A stretch of 64,000 nt of DNA from a virus, in the IMG/VR virus record IMGVR_UViG_3300035698_022738, positions 32,852 through 96,851 of that record. One strand, given 5' to 3'. Under the pieces are notes generated by a model that saw only the letters and a list, made by a program, of their open reading frames with translations, ran no database searches and was not told the DNA's origin. Positions 38,431-47,885 of this stretch are shown here, one piece after another. The translations under genes were made by a program, and so were the position numbers. Position 1 is the first letter of the stretch. The number at the start of each line of letters is the position of its first letter.

Positions 38431-39980
38431 TGACTGATGTGACGTTGTACCATGGAGACTGCGGTGAATATCAGCAACCACAAGGCCGTTGGCCCGCCAA
38501 CCTGATACTGGAATGTTCTTGTGATTCTGAACAAGGTGAAACTCATTCACCAGATTGTGTATGTGGTATGCTGGACGCGCAAACAGGTGAGTTGAAGACC
38601 GGAGATGTAAAACCACACAAAAATGCCGGAAGTTGGAAACAGGGAAGTGAATTCATAACTGGAAGTCATAAAGGTGACACCGGCGGCGCGTCACGATTCT
38701 TTTATTGTGCAAAGGCGTCAAAAGCTGAGCGAAATGCGGGCCTGGATGATAATGTCAACGGGCATCCGACCATTAAGCCGCTAAAACTTATGGAATACCT
38801 TTGCAGACTAACAGCCCCCCCGACTGGGGGAGTTGTGCTTGACCCATTCATGGGGTCGGGGTCAACGGGTATCGCAGCCGTGAATGAGGGTCGAGATTTT
38901 ATTGGTATTGAAATCGACCGCGACTACTTCGAGATTGCCAAAAAAAGAGTTGCTACGGTTGCACCGGAAATAAAAACTCCAAACTTGCAGGTAACTGAAA
39001 TGACAGAAAAAATCCTGGTGGTAGATGGTGGAAATTTGGGACACCAGAGCAAGCATGCCTATTCTGATGTGCAGTTCAAGGGCATGTCTACTTCTGTGCT
39101 GTTTGGGTTCATGAAAATCTTGATGGGTCTGATACGGAAACATAATCCTACCTCTGTTATCGTATGTTGGGATGGTGGGGTTCCGTCTGAGCGTCGGAGG
39201 CTGATGCCTCAGTACAAAGCCAATCGAGATCATGGAGACGAAGAGGAGTATAAGAGTTTCCTGTCTCAGGTGGATATCCTGCACCGTGTTCTCCCAGAGA
39301 GATTTGGGATTACTTCTGTCAGGCGAGCTGGGATCGAGGCAGATGATCTTATGGCGGCCTGCTGCGATCTGCTGGATGTAGAGACCATCCTGGTCACAGC
39401 TGACAAGGACCTCTACCAGCTGATAAACACTCAAGTCTCCCTTTACGATCCTCGTAAACGAGCCCTCATTACGCTCCAAAACTTTGAGAAGGCAAGCGAC
39501 GGAGTCGGAGCTCTCAGTTGGCTCTCGTATAAGGCTATGATAGGCGATCCCTCAGATAATATTCCAGGGGTTGCCGGTGTGGGTCCGGTCACTGCCAAGA
39601 AAATACTCAAAGAAGCGGGTCCTGACCTGGGCTTGATTATTAAACGGGCAAAAGAGGGGGAGCTCACAGTGAACAAACGTGTCATAGAATCTCTCCGAGA
39701 GTTCGACTCACAAAAGGAAAATACACTGGCTGCTATTTCTCTCTCATCTGATATCTCAGGGGCTCGGATGGCTTTGTTGTCTAGCTTGAGGCAAGGGACA
39801 GGGTTTGATCTGACTGAGTCCCAGAAGTTTTTTAGGGGATATGGTATAATCTCCTTGTCAGGGGAAGACATCAGCGGGGCCTTTTCTTCTCTGGTTGATC
39901 CTGCACGTTTTCAGTCTGAGTCACGTTTGGAGGCTGTCAGGGTCCCGGCAATACCTCCGGAAAGGAGACCTGTGCTTTGA
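38430..39980 (+). CDS. Truncated DNA methyltransferase fused to 5'-3' exonuclease (FEN/Pol I N-domain type)
   Basis: 516 residues. Residues 1-~175 are the start (VTLYHGDC) and the C-terminal half (GRWPANLI, SRFFYCAKASKAERN, HPTIKPL, DPFMGSGSTG) of a beta-class methyltransferase, joined without the middle part that carries the (D/S)PPY catalytic motif. Residues 191-516 are a flap endonuclease-like exonuclease: WDGGVPSERRRLMPQYKANR, GIEADDLMA, VTADKDLYQL and GDPSDNIPGVAGVGPVTAKK. ATG 39000 (residue 191, AGGT upstream) could start a free exonuclease. It supplies the 5'-3' exonuclease missing from the polymerase. Confidence 0.88.
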   Translation: MTDVTLYHGDCGEYQQPQGRWPANLILECSCDSEQGETHSPDCVCGMLDAQTGELKTGDVKPHKNAGSWKQGSEFITGSHKGDTGGASRFFYCAKASKAERNAGLDDNVNGHPTIKPLKLMEYLCRLTAPPTGGVVLDPFMGSGSTGIAAVNEGRDFIGIEIDRDYFEIAKKRVATVAPEIKTPNLQVTEMTEKILVVDGGNLGHQSKHAYSDVQFKGMSTSVLFGFMKILMGLIRKHNPTSVIVCWDGGVPSERRRLMPQYKANRDHGDEEEYKSFLSQVDILHRVLPERFGITSVRRAGIEADDLMAACCDLLDVETILVTADKDLYQLINTQVSLYDPRKRALITLQNFEKASDGVGALSWLSYKAMIGDPSDNIPGVAGVGPVTAKKILKEAGPDLGLIIKRAKEGELTVNKRVIESLREFDSQKENTLAAISLSSDISGARMALLSSLRQGTGFDLTESQKFFRGYGIISLSGEDISGAFSSLVDPARFQSESRLEAVRVPAIPPERRPVL

Positions 39981-40573
39981 ATTCCAAGGCAAAGGGAAAC
40001 AGGTTTGAGAGGGAAATTGCTCAGGAGTTGACCGAATGGACCGGAATGAAGATGGTCAGAACACCTATGTCAGGGGCCTGGTCTGGTTGTGATGTCGATA
40101 TATGGCCCGACTCCCAGGCCATGTATTTCCCGTTTGCAGTTGAATGCAAAAAATCAGAGGGCTGGGACCTGTCTGGGGTTCTGACTGGGGGTGCCTTGTT
40201 CCAGGATTGGTGGACCCAGGCCGTCACGCAGGCAATGAGACTCTCTGAGAAGGATGGTCGTAAGTTCCATCCTATGCTTTTCTTTGCACGGAATAGATAC
40301 CCCGTCATGGTTTGTTTTGATTATTATCTCTTTGGCCCAGAAGAGGGAATGGTTTCTCAAATTCTTTGTCGCGAGTATGTGGGAGAGAGCGGCCTAAAAC
40401 CCTTCTCGATTGTTCCTCATATTGTGTCCAGTTTGAGCCCCCCTTGTGTTATTTTCCCATGGGAGGCATTTCGTGATTGGCTATCCTATGCTGAGGTCAA
40501 GATAGCTCTGGATCACGCTAAAGTGGGCAGGGTTCAGTCTTGGTATCCAGAGTCGCTTTACTGGTTTGAATAG
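39977..40573 (+). CDS. PD-(D/E)XK-type nuclease, Holliday-junction-resolvase-like
   Basis: 198 residues. TTG start at 39977, 8 nt after AAAGGAG and overlapping the previous stop as TTGA. GNRFEREIAQEL (E residues), RTPMSGAWSGCDVDIW (D) and PFAVECKKSEGWDL (E-x-K) form the nuclease active-site pattern seen in archaeal-Hjc-like and phage resolvases. Likely cuts branched DNA before packaging or in recombination. Confidence 0.75.
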   Translation: MNSKAKGNRFEREIAQELTEWTGMKMVRTPMSGAWSGCDVDIWPDSQAMYFPFAVECKKSEGWDLSGVLTGGALFQDWWTQAVTQAMRLSEKDGRKFHPMLFFARNRYPVMVCFDYYLFGPEEGMVSQILCREYVGESGLKPFSIVPHIVSSLSPPCVIFPWEAFRDWLSYAEVKIALDHAKVGRVQSWYPESLYWFE

Positions 40574-40584
40574 GATAATTTAGG

Positions 40585-41304
40585 GTGATCTTTGACAATG
40601 CTCTAGCTGAAAACTTATTACGAGAATACAGCATACTCAATGACTCTAACGTTTTAGATGCGTTACATTCAGAGGCAGAATCTTTAATCGAGGTTCTTGC
40701 CTCTTCTATAAATTATTGTCCGAGAGAGGACCTCATTCAGGTTGGGCATTTGAAAATGCAAGAGTTGGTCGAAAATGATATGTTTGATCCCAAACGAGGG
40801 AGCATGCATTCATTTCTCACGGTGTCCTTGAGACGTGCTATGCTCGACTACACAAAGTGGTTTCAGCTTGGAGCTCCCAGTGAGTATTGTGAGGGGGAAG
40901 ATGGTGCAGAGTACATGAGTGAAATCATGTCCTTCTGCGATATCCCCCCTTTTGAGGCCAGTCGATTTTCGTCGTTGGATCGCTATGTTGTGTCAGAGGC
41001 CAGCTGGTACATAATTGAGGCTGTATGTGAACAGGCCAGGGAAGGCTATCGAGGTATACTGAGGACACTGATTACAGTCTACCCAATCAAGCGTGATCTA
41101 GGTACATCCTTGTTTCATTCAATTTCTGCTGTGATGCGGATGGAAGTGTCCGGAGTTCAATGGCGGGACAACATAGAGGATGCCCTTGGATTGGCAGTTA
41201 TTCACGGAGAAAAGTCATTGATCCCTGAAGTTTGTCTGCTGTTTGGCAAGGAAATGTCAACTGCAATAAGTGTCGCTTTTCGAGGGGCCTACGTCAAGTT
41301 CTGA
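40585..41304 (+). CDS. Second sigma-70-like protein, region 2 only
   Basis: 239 residues, GTG start. PREDLIQVGHLKMQELVENDMFDPKRGSMHSFLTVSLRRAMLDYTKW (read in two overlapping parts, ~47-93) is a clear region-2 pattern: DLIQVG, FDPKRG, LRRAMLDY. The C-terminal half has no recognisable region-4 helix-turn-helix. Sits at the junction between recombination genes and the terminase/head genes, so control of late transcription is a reasonable guess. Confidence 0.75.
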   Translation: MIFDNALAENLLREYSILNDSNVLDALHSEAESLIEVLASSINYCPREDLIQVGHLKMQELVENDMFDPKRGSMHSFLTVSLRRAMLDYTKWFQLGAPSEYCEGEDGAEYMSEIMSFCDIPPFEASRFSSLDRYVVSEASWYIIEAVCEQAREGYRGILRTLITVYPIKRDLGTSLFHSISAVMRMEVSGVQWRDNIEDALGLAVIHGEKSLIPEVCLLFGKEMSTAISVAFRGAYVKF

Positions 41305-41331
41305 TGTAGTATTTATTTATAGGGGGTTTGT

Positions 41332-41682
41332 ATGTGGCCTTTTGGGGTTTTTGCTTTCGTAATGGTTCTGATGCTCGTTTGTTCATCTTACAGGAATATC
41401 CAGGCAGCGAAGGAATTTATTGAACGTAGGGAACAAACAGATATTTGTTCTAAGTGTGGCTACCCTTACCCCAAAGATGAGATGATGCATGATCCGTTCT
41501 CTTCGTCTGGTCAAAAAGTATGCTGTTCATGCCTGACCGGAATGATAGCCTTGGACGCACTGATAGGCAGTGTTGGGGTCGAAGAGGCTGAAAATCTCAT
41601 GAGCAAGAGGATTTGGACCGTGGGTTTACTAAGTGGAAGTGGAAAGGTAGAGTCTGATGGGGTTGCCAGTCAACGACGTTAA
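41332..41682 (+). CDS. Membrane-anchored zinc-binding protein
   Basis: 116 residues, AGGGGG before ATG 41332. One N-terminal membrane segment (FGVFAFVMVLMLVCSSY) then CSKCGYPYPKDE ... VCCSCL, a four-Cys zinc site on the cytoplasmic or external side. Overlaps the small terminase gene by 26 nt. Function unknown. Confidence 0.7.
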   Translation: MWPFGVFAFVMVLMLVCSSYRNIQAAKEFIERREQTDICSKCGYPYPKDEMMHDPFSSSGQKVCCSCLTGMIALDALIGSVGVEEAENLMSKRIWTVGLLSGSGKVESDGVASQRR

Positions 41683-42310
41683 AGAAAAAGTTATCCTCTA
41701 CGTCCCAGGAACGGTGGGCGGCGGGACCTACTATATCGAGAGCAAACCACTATGCTTGAGTCCCATATCTGAGCTGGGGAAAGAGGATCAATTGTGCTCT
41801 CGGGGGGCTGGCTATGGAACCGACCACCAGGGTACAGGACGTTGTATGTACCATGGGGGGCGTCGGGGTGTGACAATTAAACATGGCAGGTATGCCGACG
41901 TTACAAAGAAGCAGCTCAGGGCTCAGATGTCCAAGTTTGAAGAAGAGGATGCCCAGGTCAAACTCAATCTGCTGCCTGAGTTGGATGTGCAGAGAGCTTT
42001 GCTGGCTGACATGATGATCATGTACCAAGAGGGAGGCCGTCGTAATCCTGATATGGTGCGTGTTTTGCAGAGTATGATAAACGATATCGGGAAGATGGTC
42101 GATAGAGTCGAAAAAATGCAGGATCGCAGGGTCCTGACCATTTCGACTGCCAAGCTCATGATGTCAAGGGCCTTGGAGGTAGCTGCTCGATTCATCCCCA
42201 AAGAGCAAATGCAAGAATTTATCTTTGCCTGGCGGGAAGAGGTTACTACGCCCCTGTCTCCATCTGGGGAAAATGGCAGGCAAAAGCAGTTGGAGCGTAT
42301 ACACGAATGA
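41657..42310 (+). CDS. Terminase small subunit candidate
   Basis: 217 residues. An N-terminal Cys/His motif LCSRGAGYGTDHQGTGRCMYHGG (read in parts: CSRGAG, GTDH, GRC, HGG) resembles the motif found in many phage small terminase-type proteins; a long helical region follows. Immediately upstream of, and overlapping by ATGA, the large terminase. Would recognise the packaging site. Assignment by motif and position. Confidence 0.75.
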   Translation: MGLPVNDVKEKVILYVPGTVGGGTYYIESKPLCLSPISELGKEDQLCSRGAGYGTDHQGTGRCMYHGGRRGVTIKHGRYADVTKKQLRAQMSKFEEEDAQVKLNLLPELDVQRALLADMMIMYQEGGRRNPDMVRVLQSMINDIGKMVDRVEKMQDRRVLTISTAKLMMSRALEVAARFIPKEQMQEFIFAWREEVTTPLSPSGENGRQKQLERIHE

Positions 42311-43791
42311 GCTCTGAACTGACCCTCGATGATCTTTTTGAGTTTGCCTCTGAGTCTGTTTCAGAAGACCAGGCACCGGAAGTTGCGGTGACTTGGATAT
42401 GCGAGAATTTTATTGACCCCATAGCAAATACGCATATCAAACTTCAGCCATTCCAAAAACAAATATTGCACCATGCCCTCCAGATTGATCCAGACGGTTA
42501 CAGCAAATACGACACCGTTGTCTGGAGTCAAATTAAAAAGTCGGGGAAAACTGCTATCGCAGGTGCAGTCGGGGCCTGGATTGCTGAATGCGTAGAGGCT
42601 CCAAATGAGGTTGCCTGCGTAGCCAATGACCAGGAACAAAGTGCAGGTCGTATTTTTGCTGCCATGCTCCCTACTTTGGAACGTGTAGGTTGGACAGTGC
42701 CTTCGTCTCCAAAGGGGACAATGGCCTACAATTCCAGGGGCTCCTTGGTCAAGGCCATCACCACAAACTATAAGGGAGAGGCTGGCGGCAACCAGGGGAT
42801 TAGCCTGTGGTCAGAGTTGTGGGCTTACCAGGGGGAAAGATTGAATCGGCTCTGGGAAGAGATGACACCCCCTCCGACCCGTAAGTTCCGCATGAGATGG
42901 GTAGAGACATACGCTGGATTCCTGAATGAGTCAGACCAACTTTTTGGACTCTATTCACGGATATTCAAGGACCCAAAGACCGAAGAGTTACAAGACAATG
43001 TTGCCAAGCTTTGGGATGATCTTCCGGTCTATGAGGTCATGGATGAGAAGACTCTTGTGTTTTGGGACCACGAGCCACGCATGCCCTGGCAGACAGAAGA
43101 GTATTACGACAGCCAGAAGAGGCTTATTCGAGCATCTGCTTTCACTCGCTTGCACAAAAACATGTGGGTGCAGGCGTCTGATGAGTTCATTACAAACGAC
43201 ATGTGGGAAAACTCCCTGCGCCGCGATGGTCCTATGAATGTCAAAGCAACATACGCTCTGGACGGGTCTAAGTCGGGGGACAGCACCGTTCTGGTTGGTA
43301 CGGTCAGAGTTGGGGATACTGTGCATACCACCCATGTCAAGGTGTGGATACCAAAGGATGGGAAAGAGATAAAGCAAAAGGATGTCATGGAGTACATTCT
43401 GGCTTTGAACAAAAAACATCTTATAAGGCAGCCGCTCTACTATGATCCCTATCAAATGGTCAAGCTTGCCCAGGATTTGAGGGAAAGAGGCCTCAAGTGT
43501 GAGGAGTTCTCTCAAGGGGTGGAACGAGTTCGAGCTGATACATTTTTGCACCACCTGTATGCAAACGGATATATTGTCAATTGGCCGCATCCGGTAATGA
43601 AGAGCAATATATTGGCGGCCTCAGCTACGCAAGAGGGGAAAGATGACGCAGCCTATCGGATTGTTAAGCCCAGCGGGTTGGTATCCGAGTTGAACGCAAG
43701 GAAAGTAGATGCCGCTGTGGCTCAATCAATGTCTGCTTACAGAGCCTACCATGATAAACGAGGTGGGGGGTGGGCGTCCGTTGGAATATAA
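42307..43791 (+). CDS. terL: Terminase large subunit
   Basis: 494 residues. ATPase Walker A QIKKSGKT (K81), Walker B SLWSELWAY, and coupling region following. Nuclease domain: ALDGSKSGD (D319) and a late Asp in RKVDAAVAQSMSAY. Drives ATP-powered genome packaging through the portal and cuts the concatemer. First residues follow the small subunit directly. Confidence 0.95.
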   Translation: MSSELTLDDLFEFASESVSEDQAPEVAVTWICENFIDPIANTHIKLQPFQKQILHHALQIDPDGYSKYDTVVWSQIKKSGKTAIAGAVGAWIAECVEAPNEVACVANDQEQSAGRIFAAMLPTLERVGWTVPSSPKGTMAYNSRGSLVKAITTNYKGEAGGNQGISLWSELWAYQGERLNRLWEEMTPPPTRKFRMRWVETYAGFLNESDQLFGLYSRIFKDPKTEELQDNVAKLWDDLPVYEVMDEKTLVFWDHEPRMPWQTEEYYDSQKRLIRASAFTRLHKNMWVQASDEFITNDMWENSLRRDGPMNVKATYALDGSKSGDSTVLVGTVRVGDTVHTTHVKVWIPKDGKEIKQKDVMEYILALNKKHLIRQPLYYDPYQMVKLAQDLRERGLKCEEFSQGVERVRADTFLHHLYANGYIVNWPHPVMKSNILAASATQEGKDDAAYRIVKPSGLVSELNARKVDAAVAQSMSAYRAYHDKRGGGWASVGI

Positions 43792-43834
43792 GATGAGAGG
43801 ATCGTAGAGTTTGTGGTCTGGAGGGGAGATAGCA

Positions 43835-44410
43835 ATGTTGATTTTTAGCCTTTTGGGACTGAGCACTCCCAGGCTTGATATTGTGAATGAGGTGGACGTT
43901 GCGGTTATCGGGGCCGTCGTTGCTATTTCAACAGCATTGTGCACTGCTTTAATTCAAGCCATCAAATATTTTCTGGAAAAGGAAAAGAACAAAGCCTCTA
44001 CAGATGTCAGTCTTTTGCAAGAGGCGGCAAATATACGGGCCTCTCAAGCGGACCGTATTTTAGAGTTTGACGTGCGGGTAGATAACAAGGACAGGGAAAT
44101 AGATAGCTGGCAGGCATTATTTTATGAGGCGGACAAACGAGCCTCCAGGAGTGAGTTTGAGATAGATTCATTGAAAGGGAGGTTGGCGGGTCTTGAGGCA
44201 GCCATAGTAGACATAGATGCCATCCGTCAAGAAAATATTGCCATGAATCTTGAGATTTCTAGTTTTGCGAGTATCCGCAGTGAGGTAGAGAAGTTGAAAG
44301 GAGAAAATCTTGATCTCAGAAAGGAAAATGCACACCTGGCGGGAGAGATTGAATTTCTGAAGGAAAAGGTTATCGAGTTGGAAAAGGGGCGGGATGCCAG
44401 AGAAAATTAG
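43835..44410 (+). CDS. Membrane-anchored coiled-coil protein
   Basis: 191 residues from ATG 43835 (GGAGGGGAG upstream). One membrane segment (VAVIGAVVAISTALCTALI) then a long coiled coil (~60-190: LEAAIVDIDAIRQEN, SEVEKLKGENLDLRKE, LKEKVIELEKG). Topology suits a holin-like or spanin-like protein or a membrane-tethered head-assembly factor. Position between terminase and portal gives no clear answer. Confidence 0.7.
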   Translation: MLIFSLLGLSTPRLDIVNEVDVAVIGAVVAISTALCTALIQAIKYFLEKEKNKASTDVSLLQEAANIRASQADRILEFDVRVDNKDREIDSWQALFYEADKRASRSEFEIDSLKGRLAGLEAAIVDIDAIRQENIAMNLEISSFASIRSEVEKLKGENLDLRKENAHLAGEIEFLKEKVIELEKGRDAREN

Positions 44411-44657
44411 AGCAATATATAAACGGGTGTTGAGCTGGTTTGCAAAACCAGAAAAACCAGAAGAGGAATCATATTTTTTGGCTTTCAAGTGTGAGGAGTG
44501 CGACTCACAACTTTTGTTGAAATCAGAAATTGATTATGGACAGGTAGCTGTCATAGAGTGTGAAAATTGCGGGGAGAATTGGGTCGTGTACTCACCCCCA
44601 CTCGAAGTGCATAAGGTTAAAGAGTTTGAGCCCGTTTGGTCTCATCTTCCACAGTAA
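44394..44657 (+). CDS. Small zinc-ribbon protein
   Basis: 87 residues. FKCEECDSQLLLKSEIDYGQ ... IECENCGENW is a C-x2-C / C-x2-C ribbon (residues ~33-66). Overlaps the coiled-coil gene by 17 nt. Function unknown. Confidence 0.7.
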   Translation: MPEKIRAIYKRVLSWFAKPEKPEEESYFLAFKCEECDSQLLLKSEIDYGQVAVIECENCGENWVVYSPPLEVHKVKEFEPVWSHLPQ

Positions 44658-44668
44658 GGAGTTGAATC

Positions 44669-46174
44669 ATGGCACCAAAAAAGCCAAAAGTTTATAGTGT
44701 GCAGCCACGGTACAAAAGAGGTGGGGTTCCCCGAGGCTGGTATGTCATTGATGCGATCACTCGTTTGGGGGAAGACTTGCCAGCCTATGGATCCGTGCAT
44801 CGGGATTCCTATCTGTCAACTCAGTGGATGAATGAGCCTCTGCTGGCAGGGGTTTTTAGTACCTGGGTGGAACGAGTTCAAACTGTCAACTGGAAAATCA
44901 CTGGGGGACGGAACACAGCCAACTACTATGCCAACTTATTGAACGAGGCGGATGGGGGGTTGGGCTGGTCGTATCATGAGGGCATGTGTGCGATTGATTA
45001 TCTGTCAACAGACAAAGGTGGTTTTGAGGAGTTGGGTCGATCCAAAGCCAGGTCAACCACAGGCCGGGTCATGGGTATTCAGCATATCGACTCGGTGCGC
45101 CTGGTCATGATCGGTGAGGTTGGACAGCGTTGGAGATATTTCCCGGAAGTTGGTCGGGGGGGTGAGCCTTTCAATATTCCGGACGCAAATATTATCCAGT
45201 TGGTAAGCTTGCCCTCTGGCAGGGAGCATTATGCCGGGAATGGTGTTTGTGCACTGTCCAGGCTGGTCGAGTCCAAGACCTTAATGTTGGGCTACTTGGT
45301 CTACTTCCGGCAAGAGATTGGCAACCTTCCGCCAGAACTGGTAGCTATCATCAATGGCCTACCACAGACTGTTGTAGAGGACAGTCTGAAAAAATACCGC
45401 ATGGAATTGAAAAAGAAAAACCTGGACACCTATGGCAGGGTGTGGTGGTTGGGTTCTGATGACGAAGCAGTTCCGGTGACGTTGGACATCAAGAGTCTGA
45501 CGGTCCCCAACAAGTCGTTTGATTATAGAGTCATGACTGAGTGGTGGGCTAAGCTGCTGGCATTGAACACTGGGGAAGATGTTGGGGAATATTGGCTCAT
45601 TCAGCACTCTGGCAGCACCAAAGCAGTTCAAAGCGTGCAGGCCATGAAGTCCAGGGGCAAGGGTACAGCCAAATATTTGCAGGAAAAAGAACGGCTCTAC
45701 AACTTTAGGGTTCTACCGTATGGTGTTGTTTTCCAGTATGACAATAAGGATGATGATCAGGATAGGGCGGTAGCTGAGATTCTGTCTCAAAAGGTATCTA
45801 CACTCTACCAGCTGGCCTCTGTGGGAGTCGAGCAACAGGATTTTGCTTACACAATCGAAGAAATCCGGAGGTTGGCGGTTGAATGGGAAATCGTGCCTTC
45901 CGAGTTTGGGGCGGAAGAGGTCCCGAGGTTGGTTGGATCGGCCTACAAACATTTGGTAGACGAAGACACTTATGTAGTGGATCGCTCCATGAAGATGTAC
46001 AAAGTCAATCCAGTTCTGAGAGGGCGCGAGGGTCGGGAGGCAGAGCATATCTACCATGCTTTCCAGGACCTGGTGTCTGGTAAGAATAGGGAAAGTGCTA
46101 TGCAGCATAAGGCAGATGGGTTGGAGGGTGGAAATGGAGTCCAAAAGGTCACAGAGAGCCAAGTCGTATCCTAA
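44669..46174 (+). CDS. Portal protein
   Basis: 501 residues, AAGGAG before ATG 44669. Position between terminase and minor head protein, size, and typical portal phrases (PLLAGVFSTWVERVQTVNWKITGG, GYLVYFRQEIGNLPPELV, LALNTGEDVGEYWLI, SGSTKAVQSVQAM) support a dodecameric portal. The C-terminal ~60 residues are charged and overlap the next gene by 41 nt. Confidence 0.85.
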   Translation: MAPKKPKVYSVQPRYKRGGVPRGWYVIDAITRLGEDLPAYGSVHRDSYLSTQWMNEPLLAGVFSTWVERVQTVNWKITGGRNTANYYANLLNEADGGLGWSYHEGMCAIDYLSTDKGGFEELGRSKARSTTGRVMGIQHIDSVRLVMIGEVGQRWRYFPEVGRGGEPFNIPDANIIQLVSLPSGREHYAGNGVCALSRLVESKTLMLGYLVYFRQEIGNLPPELVAIINGLPQTVVEDSLKKYRMELKKKNLDTYGRVWWLGSDDEAVPVTLDIKSLTVPNKSFDYRVMTEWWAKLLALNTGEDVGEYWLIQHSGSTKAVQSVQAMKSRGKGTAKYLQEKERLYNFRVLPYGVVFQYDNKDDDQDRAVAEILSQKVSTLYQLASVGVEQQDFAYTIEEIRRLAVEWEIVPSEFGAEEVPRLVGSAYKHLVDEDTYVVDRSMKMYKVNPVLRGREGREAEHIYHAFQDLVSGKNRESAMQHKADGLEGGNGVQKVTESQVVS

Positions 46175-47885
46175 TCCTGGTCATGAGGGTTTGGATGAAA
46201 AATGGGGGGGCTCGAAACCACGTAGCTCTGGGGATGAGTCCAGTTCTGCCTCTGTGGATGGAGAGGATCGTAAAGTCTCGGTAGCTGACCTGGCTGACAG
46301 GGATAGTGAGGTCAACAAGCTCGGAAGAGAAAATTGGGACGATCTGTCTGATGCAGAGAGAATGTCTCTGATGGACCCAGATGCTATCGACATGTCGATG
46401 CAAGATGAGCTTGATCGGTATCGACAGCCCTACAGCTCCCAGGTTAAATTCCAGGGGAAAAAGCTGACCTCGAAGGGCATTGAGGATATTGGGAAAAACG
46501 CAGATGCTTACATAGAATCTCTCGATGACGCCTTGACTCCAATCACTCGTGAAAAATTGAACAAGTTTGTCCACGATTTCTATCTTCCCGCTGTGGATGC
46601 CTCTGTCTCGGACGGGTCGTTGGAGTTGACAGACAAAGAGATGGATGTGATCATGCGGGGTAACATTGACAAGCTTGTCTTCCAAGAGATTGAATCAAGG
46701 AAAAGACAGATGGGTGATCATGGTATCCGACATGTTGTTGGCAATATTGAAAGATCATTCCAAATGATAGATGAGTTGGAGTCGGTGCCGTCGTTGGACC
46801 GTCTCATGGTTGCTCAGGCTATGGTGGATCATGATATCGGTTTGACAGCTGGTGTTGCGACTCAATCCTTTACAGCAACCAATTATCACCCTCAGTATTC
46901 TGAAAAATTTGTAAGGGCACAAGACTATCCAAACAGGCTTTTTCCTGGGCAAGAGGATAGATTGTACGATATGGTTTTGACTCACTCCGATCCTGACATG
47001 GATTGGGAGGGTGAGCCAGCTAGATCAGCTTTGAGGGTATCCGACAACACAGCTCTTTTTCAAGAGGATAAACTCCCAACTCTTTTTGTTGAGATTCCAG
47101 GAGCAACCACTGAGTTGTACAGGTTGCAGCTGGCAAAGCAAGCCGGGATGGAACAGGATTATTTGCCAGAGACAAAAAGAAGGTTGAAAGAGTTGGTTGG
47201 TGAGTCGGACTTTGACCCACGGATCAAAGCGGAATTGGTCTCAGCAGCTGATGAGGTGTTTTTTCTGACACCTAAATTCAATCTTGGTATGTTGGCAGGT
47301 GAGGTGTCTGAGTTTGATTATGATCCAGAAGCGGTTCGGATGGATATTTACCTTACTTCCACCCCAGAGCGTGAGCCATTGAATGGGATATTTGACATGG
47401 GTGAGCGTCAGTTCGAGAAATTTATGAAATCTTACGATTCTGAGGGGAGTCCAGATGAGGGTTTGCTGTTGCGGGAAAGGAACTCAGGGGACGCCGTGCT
47501 CAGCTTTACATACAATGAGAGCGAGGCTGGTACTTCCCAGGAGCTGAGTAACTTGAACGCCATGAGTATTCGGCCTGTTCTGTCGGCAATGGAACGTCAA
47601 CTGGGGCCGTCTCCAACGCCGGAGCGTAGGCAGGCTGTTTGGGATGAGTTTTCACCAGAGGTATCAAGACGGTTAACAGATTCAGAGATTGGGGCTATGA
47701 AGGCTCTCTATGGTGAGGGGGTTAATTTGACTGGTTTCCCGCTCACTAAGAGGGAGAGAACTTTCATGCAGTTGGAAAGCTTGAAGAGTCTGAAGATACT
47801 CGTTAATCTAATGGAAGGAAACCCAGGTCACGCCGACAATTTGCTGCGTTCCTACTTTGGGCGTAGCACAATAAGAGGTATGTGA
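46134..47885 (+). CDS. Virion-module HD-domain phosphohydrolase-like protein with N-terminal GHEG...WGGS tag
   Basis: 583 residues from ATG 46134 (TTGGAGGG upstream). Residues ~10-27 read SYPNPGHEGLDEKWGGSKP, a Gly/His/Trp motif comparable to tags on other head-module proteins here. An HD-type centre: H200 (GIRHVVG), H233-D234 (MVDHDIG) and D304 (SDNTALF), the H...HD...D pattern of metal-dependent phosphohydrolases. The remainder is acidic and unrecognised. Being between portal and minor head genes it may be packaged in the head. Substrate unknown. Confidence 0.8.
   Translation: MESKRSQRAKSYPNPGHEGLDEKWGGSKPRSSGDESSSASVDGEDRKVSVADLADRDSEVNKLGRENWDDLSDAERMSLMDPDAIDMSMQDELDRYRQPYSSQVKFQGKKLTSKGIEDIGKNADAYIESLDDALTPITREKLNKFVHDFYLPAVDASVSDGSLELTDKEMDVIMRGNIDKLVFQEIESRKRQMGDHGIRHVVGNIERSFQMIDELESVPSLDRLMVAQAMVDHDIGLTAGVATQSFTATNYHPQYSEKFVRAQDYPNRLFPGQEDRLYDMVLTHSDPDMDWEGEPARSALRVSDNTALFQEDKLPTLFVEIPGATTELYRLQLAKQAGMEQDYLPETKRRLKELVGESDFDPRIKAELVSAADEVFFLTPKFNLGMLAGEVSEFDYDPEAVRMDIYLTSTPEREPLNGIFDMGERQFEKFMKSYDSEGSPDEGLLLRERNSGDAVLSFTYNESEAGTSQELSNLNAMSIRPVLSAMERQLGPSPTPERRQAVWDEFSPEVSRRLTDSEIGAMKALYGEGVNLTGFPLTKRERTFMQLESLKSLKILVNLMEGNPGHADNLLRSYFGRSTIRGM

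Noticed and set aside
46056-46133. Upstream extension of the HD-domain gene
   Set aside because: The extension overlaps the portal C-terminus, and only ATG 46134 has a proper ribosome binding site and begins a tag-like N-terminus.
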